Shown: in pieces, positions 17,903-20,992 of the stretch | Layout of the letters: each line of letters begins with the position of its first letter | How positions within the stretch are numbered: position 1 is the stretch's first letter | NCBI GenBank assembly: GCA_004802725.1 | Contig: SGPM01000417.1 | Location: 1 to 20,992 of the forward strand | DNA: 20,992 bases | Direction: 5' to 3' | Source: Antrodiella citrinella | Taxonomy: Eukaryota > Basidiomycota > Agaricomycetes > Polyporales > Steccherinaceae | Notes under the pieces: generated by a model | Told to the model about the DNA's origin: nothing | The model's input: only the letters and a program-made list of their open reading frames with translations | Databases searched by the model: none | Translations under genes and position numbers: made by a program

Positions 17903-18004
17903 AATGTTCCTCAGTCAGAACGAATGCTACCGCAGAGGTGTCCTGGTGAACCTCAGAGACTGGGCTTGGAGGGGTCCGGGCAATAAGTCTGCACGAATAT
18001 AACA

Positions 18005-18147
18005 CTTCTCCTCCGAACTCCTTAGCGGATACCTCTATGACCCCGTATCGGACCCCTCAGCGACATCTGTAACTTCCCTGTACCCCCTACGCCTCCTCCA
18101 GCCCTTCATCAGGGATTCCTCTGTAGTTCCTCCGCATGGACTTAATA
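18005..18147 (-). repeat. Inverted partial long-family LTR
   Basis: On the minus strand it begins TATTAAGTCCATGCGGAG at 18147 and follows the first ~140 bp of the long LTR with clear but reduced similarity, so it is from a related subfamily. The LTR start TGTTAAG has become TATTAAG. It has the same orientation as gag copy 2 and may be the remains of that element's 5' LTR, interrupted by LTR 2. Confidence 0.6.
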
Positions 18148-18325
18148 AATACAAACAACACAAGTCCCTATCTTGGACACAGGAAGAACCACAGCATGGA
18201 AATGGACAAGCAGGGTATGGAAATAATGGGGGAAGTGAGGGGAATCTTATAATAAAACTGAAAGAAAGAGAAGAAAGATTAGCAGTCTGGAAAAATAGAT
18301 GTGCTTTAATACAGTACTTAAGCTG
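18148..18325 (+). pseudogene. Unidentified transposon coding scrap, copy 2
   Basis: The frame reads SLSWTQEEPQHGNGQAGYGN, then NGGSEGN, then KLKEREERLAVWKNRCALIQ, and stops at TGA. The first part matches the minus-strand peptide at 7242-7121. Just upstream it has lost four bases relative to that copy, which breaks the frame. It extends further downstream than copy 1, showing a Lys/Glu-rich helical segment. Confidence 0.55.
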
Positions 18326-18584
18326 AACAGCACTAGCTGTAAGAAAGAACACTTGATTGGTCCTGGCTCAAAGCTTCTCCGATGTAAGGTAGGCCCATTC
18401 TATTTCCAACAATGTCACATGAATATCACGTGAGATTACATAAGCCTTTCCATCACAATGAGAACAAGTAAAATTACAACATACCACTGACAAGTAGGTA
18501 AACCTGAAATAAATGAAAACATAGATTTTTGAGCTGTGTTTGGCATCATTATGTCAATCTCTTGCAGGACTCCGTGCAGGATCC
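18326..18584. other. AT-rich gap, nothing recognised
   Basis: About 260 bp between the coding scrap and gene vi. It may contain the gene vi promoter and a 5' leader; no motif is convincing. Confidence 0.4.
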
Positions 18585-19241
18585 ATGCAACTATGGGTAG
18601 ATAATACTCCAACTCTTAGTTGTTGAGTTCCCAGCTCTCAGGTGAGAGATCTTCTTTGTGCTTCGATCTTCATCAAAGCTTATTTTTCTGTCTAGCCCGT
18701 ACCCTCTCCAGTTCTCAGTCTCAGCCAAAATTTTGATACATACTTTGCTCAAAAATCTGTGAACTCTCTCGATCAAGGCAGCAGCAGCTCTGGTACGAGT
18801 GCTGTTGATTCTTTGCAGTATCTCTGTGATCACTATCAACCACCAACTCTTTCGGGAGTTATCGACATATCAGAGCTGCTACCACCACCACTTCCACGCT
18901 TGTTCTCTCAGGTTCTTTTCACTGTCACTACTCTGAGTCCCCACGACTCTATGTCTTTTGCTATACCCTCTCTGAGCCAAACAACATCTACACCTGCATT
19001 TCTGAACACAGAATGTTGGTCCATCGAGATTCACTGTGCACATCTTGATCACACGTTCAAAAGCATGCTCAGATGGTCTGGCCTTGACCCCACTCCTGCT
19101 ATTGTGTCACGACTTGGGCTGACACACTCTCAATCATTTTCTGCATTGTCATCATTTTTCTCTGTGGCCAGCGTCCCGTGTTCTCCATATTTGGGTTCAT
19201 CTGTTACACACTCAGTGTCATTGTTCTCATCTGGGCCACCC

Positions 19242-20040
19242 TGTTAAGACCGTGCGGAGGGTCCTGGAAGTCCTGAAAAGGGGTAGGCATGGCACATCGG
19301 GGGGCACTGGAGGTTCCGACTAAGGCAGACAGGGCGATGCGGAGCAGGGCTGGAGTCCACGCAGAGAGCGAGGAGGATCGTCGGGCAACCGTTGGACAAG
19401 CCGGACGTCGCAACAACGGAGGGCGAGGGAAAAGAAGTCGAGGGAGAGGAAGGAGTGACGACGGTCAGGCGTGAGGCTGGAGGTTGCGAACACCACACAG
19501 AGGTGGGTGACGCGCTATCGAGCTCAAGGGTAAGGAATGTGGGGGAGAGTTGGAAGGCCCGAGTAGATAGCACAGAATAATGTTAATTTACGAACTAGGA
19601 AATTATGTACATCCAGGTGATCCTTTCATACTACTCAAATAAGTGGCTACGGAATACAGAACAGAACTGCAGCAGCCAAGTAGAACATGGAGTCGATAAG
19701 AGGTCGTGGTAATACCTCATATAAGACGGAAGGTAGAACATGAGGAAAACATGTTTGGGAGTAGAAAATGGTAAGCTGGAACGGAGGAGGGAACATAAAT
19801 GGAGAAAAGGAAATGCGGGGGCGGGAGCTTCTGAAGGAGGTAGATAACCGGATCCTCCAACAGACCTGTGATGTGTCGATAAGGAACTGGGCTCAATTGG
19901 GAAAGCTCAGTATATCATCACATCAATAAAACCCAATGAGCCCAGGTTCCGAAGGAACGCACGGGAGTAGCGGGTCTATGTTGAAGGCGTCTGTTGGAGT
20001 GGTATCGGAGACTCCGGGTTAAGGCTGCACACCTATAACA
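19242..20040 (+). repeat. Long-family solo LTR 4 (799 bp) with CACCC target duplication
   Basis: It begins TGTTAAGACCG and ends CTATAACA. CACCC flanks it on both sides (19237-19241 and 20041-20045), proving a clean insertion followed by loss of the internal region. It is a diverged member of the family: the start, the GAACACCACACAG block, the stem-loop and the end align with LTR 1, but much of the middle differs. Confidence 0.93.
19889..19943 (+). promoter_or_regulatory. Conserved LTR stem-loop, LTR 4 copy, with AATAAA
   Basis: GGGCTCAATTGGG (19889-19901) pairs with CCCAATGAGCCC (19932-19943), 12 pairs plus two more outside (CT/AG), with one bulged A at the same place as in LTR 1. The loop keeps AAAGCTCAGTA and ends AATAAAA, a canonical AATAAA signal. 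Confidence 0.65.
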
Positions 20041-20279
20041 CACCCACCACTCCAAGTCCCTCGTCGAGTGTTGCTGCTCTTTACAGCGCCCCTGGTTCCA
20101 CATCTATCACACTGGTGTCCTCCAAGTTACCTTGACCCAACACTCCTCCTCTGCTCTTTCCAGATTTTTCAGGGCTAGAGTCTGACCTGGTTGGCGATGT
20201 TCTCGATGATCTAGATCCTGAATAGGTTGCAAAAGAACATCACCCACCACCCACTCGAGATGAGGTGTCTCAGGCCTAC

Positions 20280-20992
20280 TGTTAAGTCCGTGCCTCCGGG
20301 AGACGCTACGGAGGGGGAACAGATGAAGGGACGGAGGTAGCGGATGTGGTACGGAGGTGCTACGGACGTTACTGACCGGCTCCGACAATGAGTACGGTGT
20401 TGAAATCTATGATGAGGCAGTTCTCGTAGATCAACAACGGATTTATCATTGATCCCGTTTTCGTAGATAAAGCCCTCTTTTCGTGTATTTCCCCCTCTCT
20501 TATGCGTTTGCAAGAGCTCAGCCAAACGCAATACATTCATTATATTCCTACTGTCCTCAGGAATTCTAACATACGGAGGCTCCGTTGAGGAGTCCGGAGG
20601 TGGAGTCGAGTCGATCGGATGGATGCCAGAGCAAAGGAAGGAAGAGGGAAGGGTGGAACGATGGGGACGAAAGGAGGGGCGACGGTTGGACGGAGACGGA
20701 GTACACGAACACCACACAGTGGTGGGTGACATGCTGTCGAGCTCAAGTAATGACAGAGGGTTGGAGGCCCGAGAGGAGAACACGGAAGAAACATTAATTT
20801 ACGAACTGAAGAGAACGGTACAGTCCTGTCGTAGCTACTTATACTAACGGGGTACCCTACGGAGAATGGACAAAGTCCGGATCGGAGGTAGATAGTAGAT
20901 AAGCGGAAACGTGTAGGGGGCGAGGACTGTGACCGGAACATGAGGGAAACATGAACACTTGGTGAGGACGACGGAGGAAGGGATAATAAGGG
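20280..20992 (+). repeat. Long-family LTR 3, partial at window end
   Basis: It starts TGTTAAGTCCGTGC and follows LTR 1 closely to the last base of the window. It carries a 174-bp insertion at 20398-20571. The left flank is CCTAC; the right end lies outside the window. Confidence 0.9.
20398..20571. repeat. Nested 174-bp LTR-like insertion with TACGG target duplication
   Basis: It begins TGTTGAAATC and ends AATTCTAACA. TACGG stands on both sides (20393-20397 and 20572-20576), where LTR 1 has one. The ends are TG...CA, so a short solo LTR (copia-type or TRIM-like) is likely. Internal words TCGTAGAT occur twice. No coding potential. Confidence 0.88.

Larger units (their letters stand above)
16794..18004 (+). 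repeat. Long-family LTR 2 with nested insertion
   Basis: It starts TGTTAAG and ends ATATAACA as LTR 1 does, and is 785 bp long once the nested 421-bp LTR and one copy of its duplication are taken out. Compared with LTR 1 it has many G-to-A and C-to-T differences. The flanks (AATAC and CTTCT) do not match. On its right it abuts an inverted fragment of a related LTR. Confidence 0.85.
18585..20279 (+). pseudogene. Gene vi: broken gene split by solo LTR 4, unknown product
   Basis: A possible start is ATG at 18585 (MQLWVDNTPTLSC), stopped by TGA at 18624-18626. A 54-bp intron (18642-18695, GTGAGA...GTCTAG) joins in phase to a long Ser/Thr/Pro-rich frame including SLQYLCDHYQPPTLSGVID and FLNTECWSIEIHCAHLDH. 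At 19241 LTR 4 interrupts. If LTR 4 and one CACCC copy are ignored, the frame continues without a shift from 20046 (TTPSPSSSVAALYSAPG), is stopped by TGA at 20133-20135 and TAG at 20223-20225, and runs on to 20279, where LTR 3 begins. So the LTR landed within a reading frame. The start and first exon are the weakest part of the model. No domain is recognised, and the composition suggests long disordered regions. It could be a host gene or a transposon accessory gene. Confidence 0.5.

Noticed and set aside
1656..18004. LTR 1 and LTR 2 as the two ends of one element
   Set aside because: They are 14 kb apart with unrelated genes, a LINE and other LTRs between them, and no pol; their flanks do not match each other.
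1..20992. tRNA or rRNA genes
   Set aside because: I looked by eye for B-box-like GGTTCGANTCC words on both strands and found none in a cloverleaf context; no rRNA-like sequence was noticed.

Overview
The window looks like a transposon graveyard from a filamentous fungus, most likely a basidiomycete. The evidence is short (52-62 bp) GT-AG introns in gene fragments, a Ty3/gypsy-type gag, a non-LTR retrotransposon with reverse transcriptase and RNase H, several families of LTRs, and a RecQ-like helicase exon. No operons, rRNA, tRNA or CRISPR were seen. I could not find one intact gene: nearly every coding stretch is cut by a premature stop, a frameshift or an LTR.  Layout. 1-290: GC-rich sequence of unknown origin. 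291-1155: gag copy 1 (+). 1157-1576: RecQ-like helicase exon (-). 1656-2438: long LTR 1. 2439-4025: AT-rich spacer. 4026-7115: 5'-truncated LINE (-). 7121-7242: a coding scrap shared with 18148-18325. 7337-7740: broken spliced gene i (+). 8339-8677: short-family LTR A. 8682-10645: broken multi-exon gene ii (-). 11296-11464: 21-bp minisatellite. 11617-11703: LTR fragment D. 11731-12664: spliced gene fragment iii (+). 12665-13029: LTR B. 13030-13587: spliced gene fragment iv (-) with a promoter-like upstream region. 14249-14349: second 21-bp array. 14613-15218: broken gene v (+). 15219-15569: LTR C. 15570-16519: gag copy 2 (-). 16794-18004: long LTR 2 carrying a nested solo LTR at 17257-17677. 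18005-18147: inverted LTR piece. 18585-20279: broken gene vi (+), split by long solo LTR 4 (19242-20040). 20280-end: long LTR 3 carrying a 174-bp nested LTR.  How the pieces relate. Three LTR insertions have perfect 5-bp target duplications (CACCC, CGAGG, TACGG) and give an order of events. The short-family LTRs A, B and C lack matching flanks and sit at breakpoints between unrelated gene pieces, which suggests recombination or deletion at LTRs. The two gag copies differ almost only by transitions, mostly CpG to TpG/CpA, the mark of methylated and deaminated transposons. Seventeen N bases inside the LINE reading frame fall almost all at third codon positions, as if several related copies that kept their protein were collapsed into one consensus. 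The long LTRs carry a stem-loop around an ATAAAA motif, with compensatory base changes between copies.  The spliced gene pieces (i-vi) are not recognised families; exon phases and frames support that they were real genes. Functions are not assigned to them.
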